Below are positions 1 to 13,900 of a DNA stretch of 64,000 bases, one piece after another; positions within the stretch are counted from its first letter, which is position 1; every line of letters begins with the position of its first letter. Source of the DNA: Brachycybe producta (taxonomy: Eukaryota > Arthropoda > Diplopoda > Playtdesmida > Andrognathidae). Position numbers and translations under genes: made by a program. The notes beneath the pieces were generated by a model. The model did no database searches. It worked only from the letters and a program-made list of their open reading frames with translations, and was not told the DNA's origin. Location: the NCBI GenBank assembly GCA_036925085.1, contig JAUPFP010000092.1:434001-498000 (forward strand), in the 5' to 3' direction.

Positions 1-492
1 TTTTAATCAGAGTTCTCTTAACTTTTGTTGGACGGTGTTTTAGTCCTATGGGACTTAACATGGAGTTTAAAAACGTACGATTTTAAACGTTATTAAAAAA
101 TAGAAGGACCTTTTCAAAATTTATAAAAAGGAAACATCGTGAAGCCAATACATGAATGTATGTGCTAATTATTTTGTTATTGTTCTAAATCAGTTTTAAC
201 GAGAGTTTTTCAAATGTTTGTGGGACGGTTTTTGATCCTATGGGATTTAACATGAGGTTAAAAAACGAACGACTTTGAACCTTGTTTAAAAATAGAAGGA
301 CCTTTTCAAAAATTATATAAATCGAGCACGTGAAGAACAATACTTTTTATTGCATTTTGCGCTTTACTGTATTTGAATTGAGCGATTGTGAAGCGATTTC
401 TTGCAGTTTTAGTAACACCATATAAGAACACTCATTTGTCTCGTTGTCGTCTGCTCAAAACAACAAGATGGACGTGGATCTAGGCTCTTAAC
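1..492 (-). repeat. dispersed repeat with ~193-bp tandem units, copy 1
   Basis: Near-identical reverse complement of 27560-28026. Two internal units start at the AGAAGGACCTTTTC motif near 102 and 294 (192 bases apart). It continues off the left edge. Compared with copy 2, it carries about 25 extra bases around 375-430. Confidence 0.85.
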
Positions 493-790
493 TTTGGAAG
501 TTCTTCTGAAAGTTCTTCCTTTGTTTTTGAATTTTAAAAAGCGAATAACACAATCCTTGCGCTTAATGTCCAAGTAAAATTCACTCGGAGACCATGTTTG
601 TGATGCTTACCAATGAAATGCTGTGAAATCGAGTCATACTACGCAGTCTTTCGATGTTTCGAGTCCACACTTTCATGATATTCGGACTTCCGAAATCATA
701 GAATACTGAATTACCAGACGATGTCTGGTAACGGTAATAAGAGAGACTTAGATGAAATTTTACTAACTAGTTATAATTTCGAAATCTCAC

Positions 791-1036
791 TCGTCCAACG
801 AGCGGTTCCTTTCCGAACGAATTATTAACGAAGACTGCGTAACGTAGTCCCTCGTCGTAAGGCGTGTACGTTCCACTGGGCATCTCTTTGCTTACAGCTG
901 GATCGAGATCCATATCCAGATATACGTTGTTACGAACCAGTTCGTCGACGAAAATGAGAAAGTTTGGAAACCGACGATGGTCCAGTGTGAAGTCGAGGCC
1001 ACTGTTTTTGTATTCGCTGGCCAAAGTTACCACATC
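791..1036 (-). CDS. GH31-like gene exon 7 (last in window)
   Basis: Residues 465-546, phase 0, donor GTGAGA. It contains [12 protein letters not shown] where the family has D-x-D-Y-M-D, then [10 protein letters not shown] and YTPYDEGLR, matching the VDPAIS and YRPYDEGLR segments of acid alpha-glucosidase. The gene continues off the left edge of the window. Confidence 0.9.
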
Positions 1037-4000
1037 CTATAAAACATAACAAATTAAATCAAAACTTCGAAGAGTAATTTGTATTTTGCAATGGAATCAA
1101 ATTGACTACGGCTGGTATATTGTTTCATACATAAGAAATATTATTTCTCGATACATCTCTGAGAGAATCTTTAACAGCCTGAATGTCGGTGGCTCCAATG
1201 TGATTGATTTGTAAACCCAGAGCCCAATAAGGAGGTAAAAATGGACGACCAACAGCCTAATTAAATAAGAAGAAGGATTGGATTAGAAAGAATTTGCATT
1301 TTCAGAAATTGGTTTTATAATTTTAACAACCACTGTACCTCTGTATATTGTTTTACTACATCTTCTGGTGTTGGACCCAAAAATATGTAAAAGTCTAGCG
1401 GACCTCCGAGTGCTCTGTAGGTCAACATTGGTATTGTTGGTTCAACCTGAACATCTATATAGAATACAAAGAAGGAATTAAAAATTCTTCTGAGAATTTT
1501 TTTCAAATTCTGGATATTCTGTTGTTTTTTTTCAGAAAGAAACACTAAAGAAAATTTGGAAATGTGGTTGAAACTAGAATTGTAGCTGAATCACGTAATA
1601 GAAATTTTCATTGTTTTGATATCTTTCAAAATAAACGTTTTATAGACAAAATTAAAAAAAATATAAGCTTAAAGTTAGGCCATTTTCCAGTTCACATTAA
1701 AAGCTTATTTTAAAATATAACAACATCAAAATATTCTTAAATGATTGAGTCATTCTTCTAGTTTCTAAAACACTTTCAAGTTTCTTGTAATTTTGCTCAT
1801 GAAAGACATAATATTCAGAGTTTGAGGATTGTTTACACTTTCAAACCTCTCCTTAAGTATTTATAATAAAAACGAAATTATGTAACTATTCCGCATTTTA
1901 AAAGTGCAACATTAAGATGAAAATTAGGTGTTTTTCTTTAGAAACTGGAAGAGTAAACGAATCTCATCAGGTTATTTTTCATGGAGATATTTTTGAAAAT
2001 AAACTTTCTTAAGGCAATTTCAAGTAGCTCATTTTTGTTTTTCACTTCAAGTTTTGGTCAAAATGGAAAAAAAAAATCGGTTTTAATAACGTTTAAAAAC
2101 TTAAAAATTTTTGTTCTTTTCTTTCTGACAATATTGTTAAAAAATGTCAACATTAAAATTTCCTTAAGTGATTTCATTTACTCTTCTAGTTTCTAACTAT
2201 TTAAATCATGTTTAAAACTGGCGTTTAAAAGGCTAGAAAGTGCAGCATCCCGATTTCTAGTTGGCCTTTTGAGTAGCAAAATCACGCTTAAATAAGCGTC
2301 ATAAAAGGGTATATTTTAAAAATAAGATGTGTTAACTGTGGTTTAAAACATTGCTAATTGCATAATTAATAAATTATGGCTCATAAATCGTTTTGGCATA
2401 ATGTCGTTGTGCTTTTTTTATACCTATATGTTATAACTTGTTAGGATGAGCTCTTCTTGTAAGTGGCAAATCATATTGTTGATCATAATGGGGTGGAAAG
2501 TTGAAACTGCTTTAATATCAAGTATGCGAATCAGTTGTAGTCATTTGTCATTTGTAAGTCATTATTCTTGGTCTCTTTTTTTCTTTTCTTTAAAGGATAG
2601 AAAAAAAGTGGAACCAAAATTTATGATGTTATGTAGAATATTATGGGGCACCAAGTGTAAAAGTGAAAAATTATGGGGCACTTTTGTGTTAATGACTTTT
2701 CTTAAAAGTGAAATTGCCTCATAAAGAAGATAAAAATGTGATAAGACAATAATTGATCAATAAGGTGGGTTTTCATGCTCGTTTTAAGCTTCCAAAATTC
2801 ATGCTCTAAGCTATTGTGCCTAAAATAAAAATGCAGAAAACGCGCACAAATTGGATGATCTTTCGAAATTTGCAATATAATTGTTGCATAATTTCACTTA
2901 TTTCTTTAAAATAAAAATAAAACATTTTTTGATCAGAACAAAATTCTACAAAGAGTTCCTTAAATAAATAGTTTTTATTTTGCTTTTTTTTTTTCGGATA
3001 TTTTACATTTCATGTTTTCACGTATTCAAAGTTTTTTTTTTTATTATCATAAAGCACATTTCGAAAACAAAGTCTTAAATGCACAGTATTTCTTGTAAAA
3101 CAAAGGATTTTTGTTTAGACCGTCATACGTTGTGTACTGAACAATTTCTTTGTGTTAACCAATATTTTGTATTATCCATTTCATCTTAAACGAATGAAAA
3201 TATATTGTTAAACCTAGATCTATACTCGGGAATGAAACTAAAAAATATATTTCGTGTTATCCGATTTTGTTTTTGTGTTAAATGGTTTTCACTGTATAAT
3301 ATTTGTGACAATTTGCAATTCAAGTATAGCGCAAACTTTATGGAAACCTGCAAAGTATTCACATAACTTGATGAAATGCTTTGCATCTACACTGTGATGT
3401 GTGAAGAAGAATCTACATTGCTAACAGGGGCGGATTTACCAATAGGCAGAGTAGGCAGCTGCCTAGGGCGGCAAATTGTAAACATTTTTTTTTTGGAAAT
3501 TCGTTTTGGATATAAAAAAAAGTATTGTAAAACAATAAACTGCCTAATATAACTTGGTTTCCAAGAGTAATTGATGTAACAAGAGCCAGAATGACCACTT
3601 CCGACAAAACAGTTGACATTACCAATGTTAAAAGCATACAAAAGTAACTTTATTACTTTAAGAAATTATAGGCCATGTGTTTTCAGTTGCTGCCTAGGGG
3701 GCGGCAAAATAGTAAATCCGCCACTGATTGCTAAATGTGAAGAAGAATCTACATTGCTAAATGTGAAATGTGTAAAGTTTGATGTTGGTAATGAAACAGT
3801 TACATTACGTAATGTATATTTTCTATGCAACACTTTGGCAGTTGCACCTTTGCAGTAGAAATGGAAAGTGCAATAATGCTATGTAGAAAAGGTGAAATTC
3901 ATGGTGAAATAGGCCCCTGAACACATTGCAATTGTTTATTGGTGTTTAAACTTTGGGTTTTGACAATGCATTTCGAAAGCTGAAAATCGACTTTTTATCC

Positions 4001-7000
4001 CTCTGCCACAGGGTTGCTTAGCTGCTTGCAGAGTCATTTTTCAAATTCAAATTTCAAACGAGGCTAATTTGATGTCATTTGACTCATTTGGCTAAATGTT
4101 TGGTAGACATTTTGTTTTTCTTACCTACAGCGTAACTCGTATGCAAAAGTACAGCATGAGCTCTGCCATCATTTTCCAAACACATGTACATTGCATGACC
4201 TGCGTGAATCTTTGAATTCAACTGTTCAAATGAATAAGCAAAAAAAAAACCCCCATCAGGTTAATATATAATAAGTCACATAAAGGTGTTGTGAAAGTTG
4301 AGATATTTTTTTATCACTTCTAACTTGTTCTTGTGTGTTAGCTGCAAAGACACTCCATGTGGGCCAAGTCGTACGATTCGGTTTATTCATGGTTGGTGGT
4401 AGAAGAGGTTCGAAACCGTGAATGTTCAATGATGGCAATTTGGTCGTCAGTTGAACGAATTGGCTTGCAAATGTGAGACCGCCAACAGATGTATTAAAAC
4501 TGAAAATACAATTAAATTGTTAATTATTAATTAATCTTTAAGACGATTCATGAGTTATGTATTTTTGAGAGAAAAGTTTCAAATTTTGTGTGTATTATTA
4601 CACGAGCACGTATATATTTTTCTCTCTCGTAATTTGAGTGCTTTGCAAATACAAATTATGTTCGTATTTTTATGATTGCTACTATATTACTAATCATTAT
4701 CGTAATAATCCCATTTTTATGTTAGGTAAACATTAATAAAAAAAAAATACTATTTGTCCACCGTATTCGGTAGGAAATATTATAAAAATCGATTGTTTGC
4801 ATAAAGTATAATAAAGTGAATCCTCGGGATTCCATTTTCTTTTCAAAGGCAAACCTTCCCAAAAGGCACTTGGACACAGGGTGTGTCACTTAATTTTGTG
4901 ACTTTTAATTTCCTTGCAAACCTTACATTATTTTTAATGCGAGTTTAGACCACACAAACTTTTATTATATAATTTCAGCTAATAAAGTAAAAAGTTATTT
5001 CCTGCCATTACGCATGATTGCTACAACAAAGGCACGAACTGTACCCAACAATATGTCAGAAAATGAGGTTAAATGAGCATATAGTAGGTACACATTTTTT
5101 TAAATGAAAAATGATGCCATTACGCCCAATACACATATTCATATATCAGTTATGTACTTGGCAGCTCTTGTTGTAGTTATAGGGCGCCATTTTCAAATGG
5201 TTCCACAACTTTCCGCTCCTCCCGTTCACGTGCATTGAATTTCCAAAGTTGCATTCTGACGAGCAACTATAGAACTATAGTACCTCAGCTACGCCCAGTC
5301 TGAATTGGCCTATCATTTGAGGCACCTATTGCACAGGTTACTGGGAATGTATTGCACCCAACATTTCCGTTCCTGCTTTTCCGGTTAACGTGCTTTAAAG
5401 TTAGTTAGATACTTAAAGTTAGACGCATTGAAAAATAGCTGTGAGAAATTCTACCAAACCTTTCAACATGGGCCCCACAATACACAAGATATAAACTGTA
5501 GATGTTTTCATGTGTAATATATGCTTAAAATAGAGGTATGTACAAGTTGCACGATTTCGCTCTCTACTCTAGGTTCAAATGACAGCATGTAGTCACTTTT
5601 ATTTAAGAGTAAAGAAAAGAATAATCAAAAGGGAAAGAACAAAACCTCAAATGGAAAGAAAAAAACACCACTTCGTGCTTTTGCGTGTACTTTAGGTGTG
5701 TTTCCAGGTGTGTTTTGTGTAATTGTTTTTTTTTTTTTTTTTTTGCATCTTTTGAAGTTACTTGAAAATTGCGCCTGGATCCCACATATACACAAAAAAG
5801 CAGAAATAGATAAAAAGCATGAGAATAAAGTTTCTGTTATATTTCGGTGTTTCTTTGCGTTCACTGATCCTCACGCTTTACAATGGAAAAGATTTCAATG
5901 ACAGTTTTGAGTTTATAAAACATGGGAGCTAGAAAGAATATGCCATAAAGAATAATAGATCGCAAGGACGCCATCTTAATTGACTGAAAAGATGTAATTC
6001 TGCATGGCAGAATAGAAAAAAGTTGAAACAATATCAGCTTCTTTTCTGATTAAAATATGATGCAGCATAGAAATGTGCCCAAATTAGTCGTGCAACTTAC
6101 ATGACAGTACCAGTCTCAACTCTTCGAACCTGAAGTCCGAAAGGGACACTGGAACGATGGTAACTGACTGCATATAATTTGGGTTCTCTCGAAGATTTCG
6201 GTATTCCATCCATTTTTTCCACGGGAATTTTCGGATCGGGAGATGGAGTATTTCCATTTTCATCCTCTGACGGATTGTAAAACTGAATAAAATGAATAAA
6301 AAATTTTAATTGAAATTAGAGATTTACATTTTCTAAAAAAATATATATATATATTGAGGCGGCTAGCCCTACCAGCCAATTTGGGGGGGGGGGGGGGGGG
6401 GCAAACCAGGCTCGTGAAGCTAACTAGAGAAAAATGACGCCTGTGAAAACCGCCATGCCCACAAAACTTTCCACACCCATGAAACCGATGGGCTTTTGTG
6501 TACATCTCTAAATAGAAAACTAAGTGTCGTAATAATCATTAATATCAATTTGTTATTAATGATCTTTGTGACACTAGTTATCTATCACTGTGTGTGGGCT
6601 CATCGGATTGCTTATTTTATTGTATGAAATTTCTTATGATTAATTACTGAACATTGTCAAAATTGGATTTTCTATCTTGATTTTTTGGTATTTTTGAGTT
6701 CTGCAGAAAAATTACACAAACAGCGTCAATCCAGTTTGGATATACTTAAACTGTAGATATCTTTAGTCTCGATTTCAAACATTAATTGACTATGATTGTT
6801 TTATTCATTAAAGTCTTAATTAAAACAAGATTTGGTTGTTTGTTTTATAAAGTGAAAGTTTTTATTTAGAAATTTGCAATGTAATTTGAGAATAATGTTT
6901 TGTAGTTATTTGACTTTAATTTAAATTTTAAGGATAGTTGGTTACAATTTATGGTTAGACTCGGCTTTTTCGTTAACTTTTAAAAAGAAATTGATACGTG

Positions 7001-7912
7001 TTAGAAACCAATTAGTGCTAGTAAGCTTAGTGCTAGAAAGTAATTAATAAGGCAAAGAAAAAAAGCCATTTTGTAGTTTAATGAGTTTTCTTCTAATTGT
7101 TTCTAGTTTTCTCTTTTTTCTAGTCTATAGAATAGAAAAAGAAAAAAACTAAAAAACATTGAAAACCAAAATTTGCATTTTCAAACTGCTAATTCGCAGC
7201 TAAAACTATAAAGTGAGTTTTAAACTTAAAAGTGAGCACACAAAAAGTATATATTGAGTTCAGTTAGGGAAATAAAGCCATACTTTAATTTCCTGTTAAC
7301 TAATTAATGTTTCTAAAGATTGTCAGTTAAGATAGTTTTAAAGTGTGAACATCCCTGAAATTCTGATTATTCATAAGCAACATTAAGAGAAACATGAAAG
7401 TGTTTTAGAAACTAGAAGGGTAACTCAATCACTTAAGAATATTTTGATGTTAATATATTTCAAAAATAAGCTTTTTATGTGTAAAAGTGAACTAGAAAAT
7501 ACATTATGAGAGACAGCCCAGAGACCTTTGTCTTCATTTTGTAACCGAAAAGTCTTTAAAAAGTGGCGTGTGCGCCAAGGCCCTAATAACACACGCGTTC
7601 AAATTTCTTCTTGTGGTTGGTTTCTGGTAAAAGTTGTTTTCCTTCTTTTATGACTGACTTTAAATAGCGGACAAGTAGTTCAATTGATGGTTAAGTTCAA
7701 GTCTAAAAGACTTGGTGGAGTAATTGAAGAACGAGTTATTAAGTCTTCATTTTAAAAGTTAAACCCATGAAGGTAATTAACTCTAGAAAGAAAAGAAAAA
7801 ACGTTTAATAATTTAATTTCGGATGTAGAAGAGAATCAAAGCGATATTTGTGGCCTCGGTTTTAATAAAATGTGGCTTCACACAAGGTTTATTAACGTTT
7901 TCGTTTTCAGTA

Positions 7913-7946
<34 letters not shown>

Positions 7947-10900
7947 GTCAAACAATATTCCATTGTGATGTTGAATAAATTCACACTGTTTTAATGTGAA
8001 AACGTGATAACTTCAGACAGGAAAAAGTGTTACACCTGTTTTTTTCTCTCTTCTTTTTTCAGTTGTCACGTTTTTAATATCAGTGAGTGGGTGCACGTAA
8101 AATGCGTCTTCTTTTTAAAAAAAAAATAGTTGAAAATATCTGAGACTGTATTTGCTGAAATTATGAAATTCCATATAATTGTTAGTAACACTCCAGAATT
8201 TTTTTTTTAACAAAAATTGATATACATTGTAGGTCTATTATAATTGGTTAATTATATGAAAATAAATTTTTTAAAGTTGTTTTTCTGAGGGTTTTCTGAG
8301 GTTTATTTAAGGTATTGCTAGAGCTTAATGGAAAGAACTCTGAAAAATATTCCAAAAACGTAAATTCCACAAAATGGAACTCAGAAAGTAATTTGCAGCC
8401 TATAGCTATATAATAGCATATAGAAAACTGAAAACAAAAGCAATTGTGTAAATCCCTATTTTTCAGAGTACTCTGAAATAATGTTAAAAACATTATTTCA
8501 GAGTACTCAGATTTTCCACTCTGAAACAGCGGTTTTCGGAAGAAAATAACCTTCCAAAAATTATCATTTCTGAGTGTTTCATTGAGATCTAGAAAAAAAA
8601 GCCTTTAGTAGAAATTAACATAATGAAAACGGACCAGTATGCCTGTAAATGTATTGTTATTTTATGCTGTGTTATGGCCGTATTCTAAAACGTTGCCAAA
8701 GTGTTACAACGTACAACCTTTACATAAACTCACTATATAGAGAATTTTATCTTGCATCTTTTTTTAAGCTTAGCTTTATTTAAGTAACAATTCAGAATGC
8801 AGCCAGAAAGGTTAGTCTAATGGTTCACTCTAACCTTTAGGAGAAATTTCTCAAGTCATATAAAATAGTGAATTAAATCGCGATTTAAATCAATCCAACC
8901 TGGTCAAGACGCGTTTTACCTGGTTGCCTCTTCGGTATTAATATATGCTCAAAGTTAGCCTACATACATGTGTTTTCTCCCTTGGGAAGACATTAATTAC
9001 GGCCAAAAACACTCCCACCCTTTTTTCTCTAAATTTATTTTGTCCGACATAAACTCTTATTTAGACGTCCATTTGACTAAATGAAGAAGTCCATCATTCT
9101 GGAATCATAAAATGTTTGTGAGTGTGTAACACGGTCACACTTGAATATTAAAACTCGCTAATGAAGTCAAACGAAACAATAATTTGTAACAACAATTAAT
9201 TACATTCATAAAAACCTTACTTATACATTTTGTTAACTGTAAATGTTCCCTTTGGAAAATAGTATGCTTCATGTGAATAAATTAAATATGTCATATTATG
9301 TCATATGATGTGTACTAAAAAATACATTTAGAAAAAACCTTGTTTAAAATGGCATAATGCTTGGAGAAGCAAACTTTCAAAGAAAAATTCAAAGTTTGTT
9401 TGAAATTATTGGAATAGTATCGGAGTCAGGGCCTAAATTGGTGGATGGATACCAGTTGAGACACGGTCTCTTGGGCGTCAGTACACCGTCCTGGTGTACA
9501 CAGGCCCAAGGTATAAAGGCGCGTGCCTCAATCAACTCGTGGTCCATTTACTGATTTAAGAACTGATACTATTCACAGGGCCGGATCAGCCAACATGGAG
9601 GCCCTGGGCTAATGGGCCCCTTCCATAAATGACGTAAACCCACTTACTAGTATTGGTTTTCTCTTTCAGACTCAGTTATTTTTACTTCATTAGGAGTTAG
9701 ACAGCTGTGTCGTTAAAAAAATATTCACCACGATTTTGGGGGCACTGAGCTGCAGCCCTTTCAGTTCAATGGCTAATTCGGCCCTGACTATTCACGTCTA
9801 ATGGTCCCGTTGGTAACGGGATTCTACACTACACTGATTTTATTTGGTTGATCATACTTTAAAACGGTATCTGGGCGAACGGTCCCCCAGCACTAAATAG
9901 GGTCAGTATTTCGATTGCAATCCTTTGTCCGTAGCCTACGGAGGTTCCCGCATAGAAACGAATAGATGTCTAAGCTGAGAACCGTAACAAGAGCTCTACA
10001 TTGTTAGATTATAATTTCAATAAATGGTAAATAGACTCGAGAATGTTATAAACATACAACAATTTCAACGAATAAATTCCTGAATCACACAATAGAATGA
10101 TGACAACACATGTATACATTGTACATGTGTATGTTATTGTATATTGGTTGTGATGAAATTAATGGAATGTAAACGTGCTACAAGTGCGATTTAAAGTATT
10201 TAAACTTTCAATGTGTGGGTTTATAAATTTATATATTTAATTAACAACATCCTGTGTAATTTACATAGAAATTTAATCGAAGTTAACTTTGTTACATCAA
10301 ACAATGGTCCTTATATTGTTAGAAATGACTTAAGTTAACAAATATTGTAAGAAGTAATATAACAGCTGTTTCAACATGTTTCATGTTATAACGATTGAAA
10401 CAGTTTCATAATAAAACATACTTTATGGTGTTTTATGACCACAAGAAAAACTTCACATTGTTTTATATGCAGTGTACTTGATATAGCCTGCTTAAAGTTA
10501 GGCCATTTTCAAACTGCCATAAACAGCTTATTTTAAAAGATATGAACATGAAAATATATACCCCTTAAGTGCTAATTTACTCGCAAGATTCTGTTCAAGG
10601 AATAATGTAAATATTGCTGTGAATACTTTCTTGCGATCAGCGTTTTCTGTAAGGTGTTGTGCTGTGCAAGACACCACTTTAAGGACACATTGCAGTGAAT
10701 TTTGATTTAGGCGGCGTGTTGCAAATGAGGCAGCAGTTGAATGTGAAACGTGATTTTGATGTGACAGTCCCTCAACCAGCAAGCAGTATTTGTTCAGCAT
10801 GCTGGCTGCTATATTTAACTTTGATCACATAAAGCAGCTTACTTTCAAGAAACAGTTTACTAGTTTCTTCTCTTTGAAATATGTCCAAGAATTCTTTTTA

Positions 10901-13900
10901 ATTATTATGCATAGATGATGGGCCATTTTTTTTGTAATTTGTACATGTGTAGATTATTCTGTTTCTTTCAGTTGTTGTCAGGATCGATCTCTGGTCGATC
11001 CAGGCAACATAACATTTGCTACTTGAAATTGTTTGCTTTCAACTGCTGCTCTTGTGCTGCAAGCAGAAATTTAAGGAATTCAAGTTTCTCCGAATTTTGC
11101 TCCTGAAAAACCAGAATAACAGGAGTTCGACAGTCGTTTATAGTTTAAAACCAATATATTACAATAGTTGACCATAAGGTGCATTCAATAACGAACTCCT
11201 GCAGAGTAATTTCACTGTAGGAAATTGTTGAGGAAGCGTTGAAAACGTCTGTCAGTTTTAAATCTACTAGAGTGACTTAAGCCTATACTGTATATAGTAC
11301 GAGTATAATGAGTCCAGGAGTGATTTAAATTGAACAACTTGGTTACGGATTCACCGTGGATAATGCATATTTTAACTAAATCATTAAATGGTTGATTGCA
11401 TTCTGTAAGTTCTAGCCTATACTGTTGTTAGAAGCTGAGTGTTCTGCGACAAATCTGGACGTTCTCAAACGCACCCATTGATTTGATTACAAGTTTTTTT
11501 AATTTATTAGACAGTAGAAAGGTTTTTGCCCAATTATGTGAACGTACAAAGATGGGAAAAGGACAAGATAATTAGCTCTGGCTTAAAGATACCATCACGG
11601 AAATAGCACACTTAGAATTTTCAAATTGCTTGTCTCTTTTATATATTGCTTTATTTTCAAGACGTCTATAATAGATGATGAAATCCTTTCTTTTTAGTTT
11701 TTTTTTGGATAATGATAACGCAGAATGTAATAATTTAATACAGGGTGACCTACAGCCCTCAAAAAAAAAAATAAAGTGACACTTTGATCAGACGGATTCT
11801 GTGTCTAAAGTCCAAAAAAACATTTATTTATCATAAATATCAATTATATTATTATTAATATGAATTTCTAGTCTTGTCAGACCTCAATAAAGATGTCTGT
11901 TTTTTATTATTAACATTAATAAAAGATTAGCTATGTTTTTCTGTCTGTCCATCTGGAACTTTGACAACAAATCATTGTTCTACAAGCTGTTCATTCCACT
12001 TCATTGCATCTCACAATGGAAGTCTCTCCTTCTCTCTCTACCTTTGGTATTATTGAGCAATAGTGTCAAATAGACTAAAAAGTGACAATAAACTTCCATG
12101 TTAGGTTTTTTAAACTTCTAAAGGATTGTTTCCACTCAAGACTCATGACACATAGATACATGAGTCTGTAAACATTTTCTTGCAAATATAAACGAGGATG
12201 TGTATGATGTAAATTATGTGATGATTTTTGCATTTCTGCCACATATGCCATGTTATGACAACATTTTAAACTACGTTTGCAACGTTTTTGAGTCTCTAAA
12301 TAAAGTTATTACAGACGCGTAAGTTTAAGTGGAAACATACCTTAAGAATGGTACCCAGCAACTTTTCAGGTTTTTATAATAAGACTCCAAAAATATTAAA
12401 GCGGATTTAGCATTGTGTTGAAGATGAGCATTTTGCAGTTGAAGAGGAACATTTTGAAGCTGAATATGTGGATTTTAAAGCTAAAGATGAACATTTTGAA
12501 GTTGCAGATGAAATAAAATGTAAATGTAATTGTAATTTAAGCTTAAGTGGTTTAACACTAAATTTCAAACTCTGCTACAAAATCATCTTCAGTGTAGTTC
12601 TAATTTACTAAGTCATTTATTCTAAAAAATAATAATTTTGTATTAATGAAGGAACTTTATTGTCAGGCCTCTTTTGTCTGACACTTATTATGGACCTCAA
12701 TAAGTATCAGCTGTAAACCTATCATCTTCCCCCATTTTAGGATGAGTTATACTCTCGTATATATACAAATATTAATTGTATAGAAAATGAATATTAATCA
12801 CATCGGTCATTTATATGAATAAATTACATGGTATTGAACACACGCCGTTGTAAAATATATGTGACTCGCGATATTAAAGCGTGCGATCATTTTTTTAATT
12901 GACAATTTATGAATTTTATTGTAATTTATTGCTGCAATAATAAAGCATAGGCGTGGTAGTGAGTATTTGTTAGTAACATCTGCTTTTTTTGTGGATTGCA
13001 AATTATAATCATTTATAAAAATGATCTGGTCACATATTTTTTTAAATGATTTTTTTAGAAAAAAATGAAACAATATTTTTTTAATTAAAAATTAAAAACA
13101 TATATAAAATACATAATTATAAAAAAAAATATTTATATTTTTTTTAGAAAGTATAGTTCTACATCGTTTAAAATGAAATATTTCAGAAGCTATGAAGGCT
13201 ACCTATTTAAAACTTCAGTACATTCAGCTGAAATAACATAATGAAAAGGTTTTAAAGTGTAAACGCCTCTCAAACTGTGATTATTCCCGTCTATCACATG
13301 TAAAATGAAGAGAAACTTGAGTGTGTTTTATAAACTAGAAGTAGTAGTTCAAACACTTATGGGTATTTTCATATTGATATCTTTTAGAATAAGCTTTTTA
13401 TGTGTGTTTGAAAATGACACAAGTTTAAGCAGACGATATTTTTCAATTTTTGTCTATATAAAGCTTATTTCGAAAGATATCAACATGAAATTACTCTTAA
13501 GTGTTTTGAGTTACCCTTCTAGTTTCTAAAACACTTTCTAGTTTTTCTTAATTTTACTCCTGTAAGACTGAATCATAAGAGTTAGAAAATTAATTGTTCA
13601 TAACCCAGCGTTAATAAGCTTCTGTATAAGCCTTTTAAGGGTAATTAGTAGCTTAATCACTTAAGGGTATTTTCATATTATCTTTTAAAATAAACATTTT
13701 ATGGTAGTTTTAAATTAAAAAGCAACAATGGTTTAATGTGTCAATATTTTTGAAAGCTATAACTCAAATATGTTTTAGTTACGTAATTTACTAATTTCAT
13801 ATTTATAATTTCGCTAAATATATATAAATATTATATTAATTGCAAATTTGTCTGCAAACATAATCAAACAATTTCTTTTTTGATAAAATCCCAAAAGTGT

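Larger units (their letters stand above)
1455..4124. other. intron 4 of the GH31-like gene
   Basis: No exon is seen. It holds fold-back repeat copies (about 1690-2205), AT-rich unique sequence to 3180, a repeat end at 3251-3296 and a hAT-type MITE at 3425-3726. Confidence 0.6.

Noticed and set aside
4400-4420. tRNA-like GGTTCGAAACC box
   Set aside because: It lies inside GH31 exon 3 coding sequence and has no A box or cloverleaf around it.
7915-7945. CRISPR-like or functional tandem array
   Set aside because: Simple trinucleotide microsatellites, as also at 23925, 37613 and 54982; no spacers.
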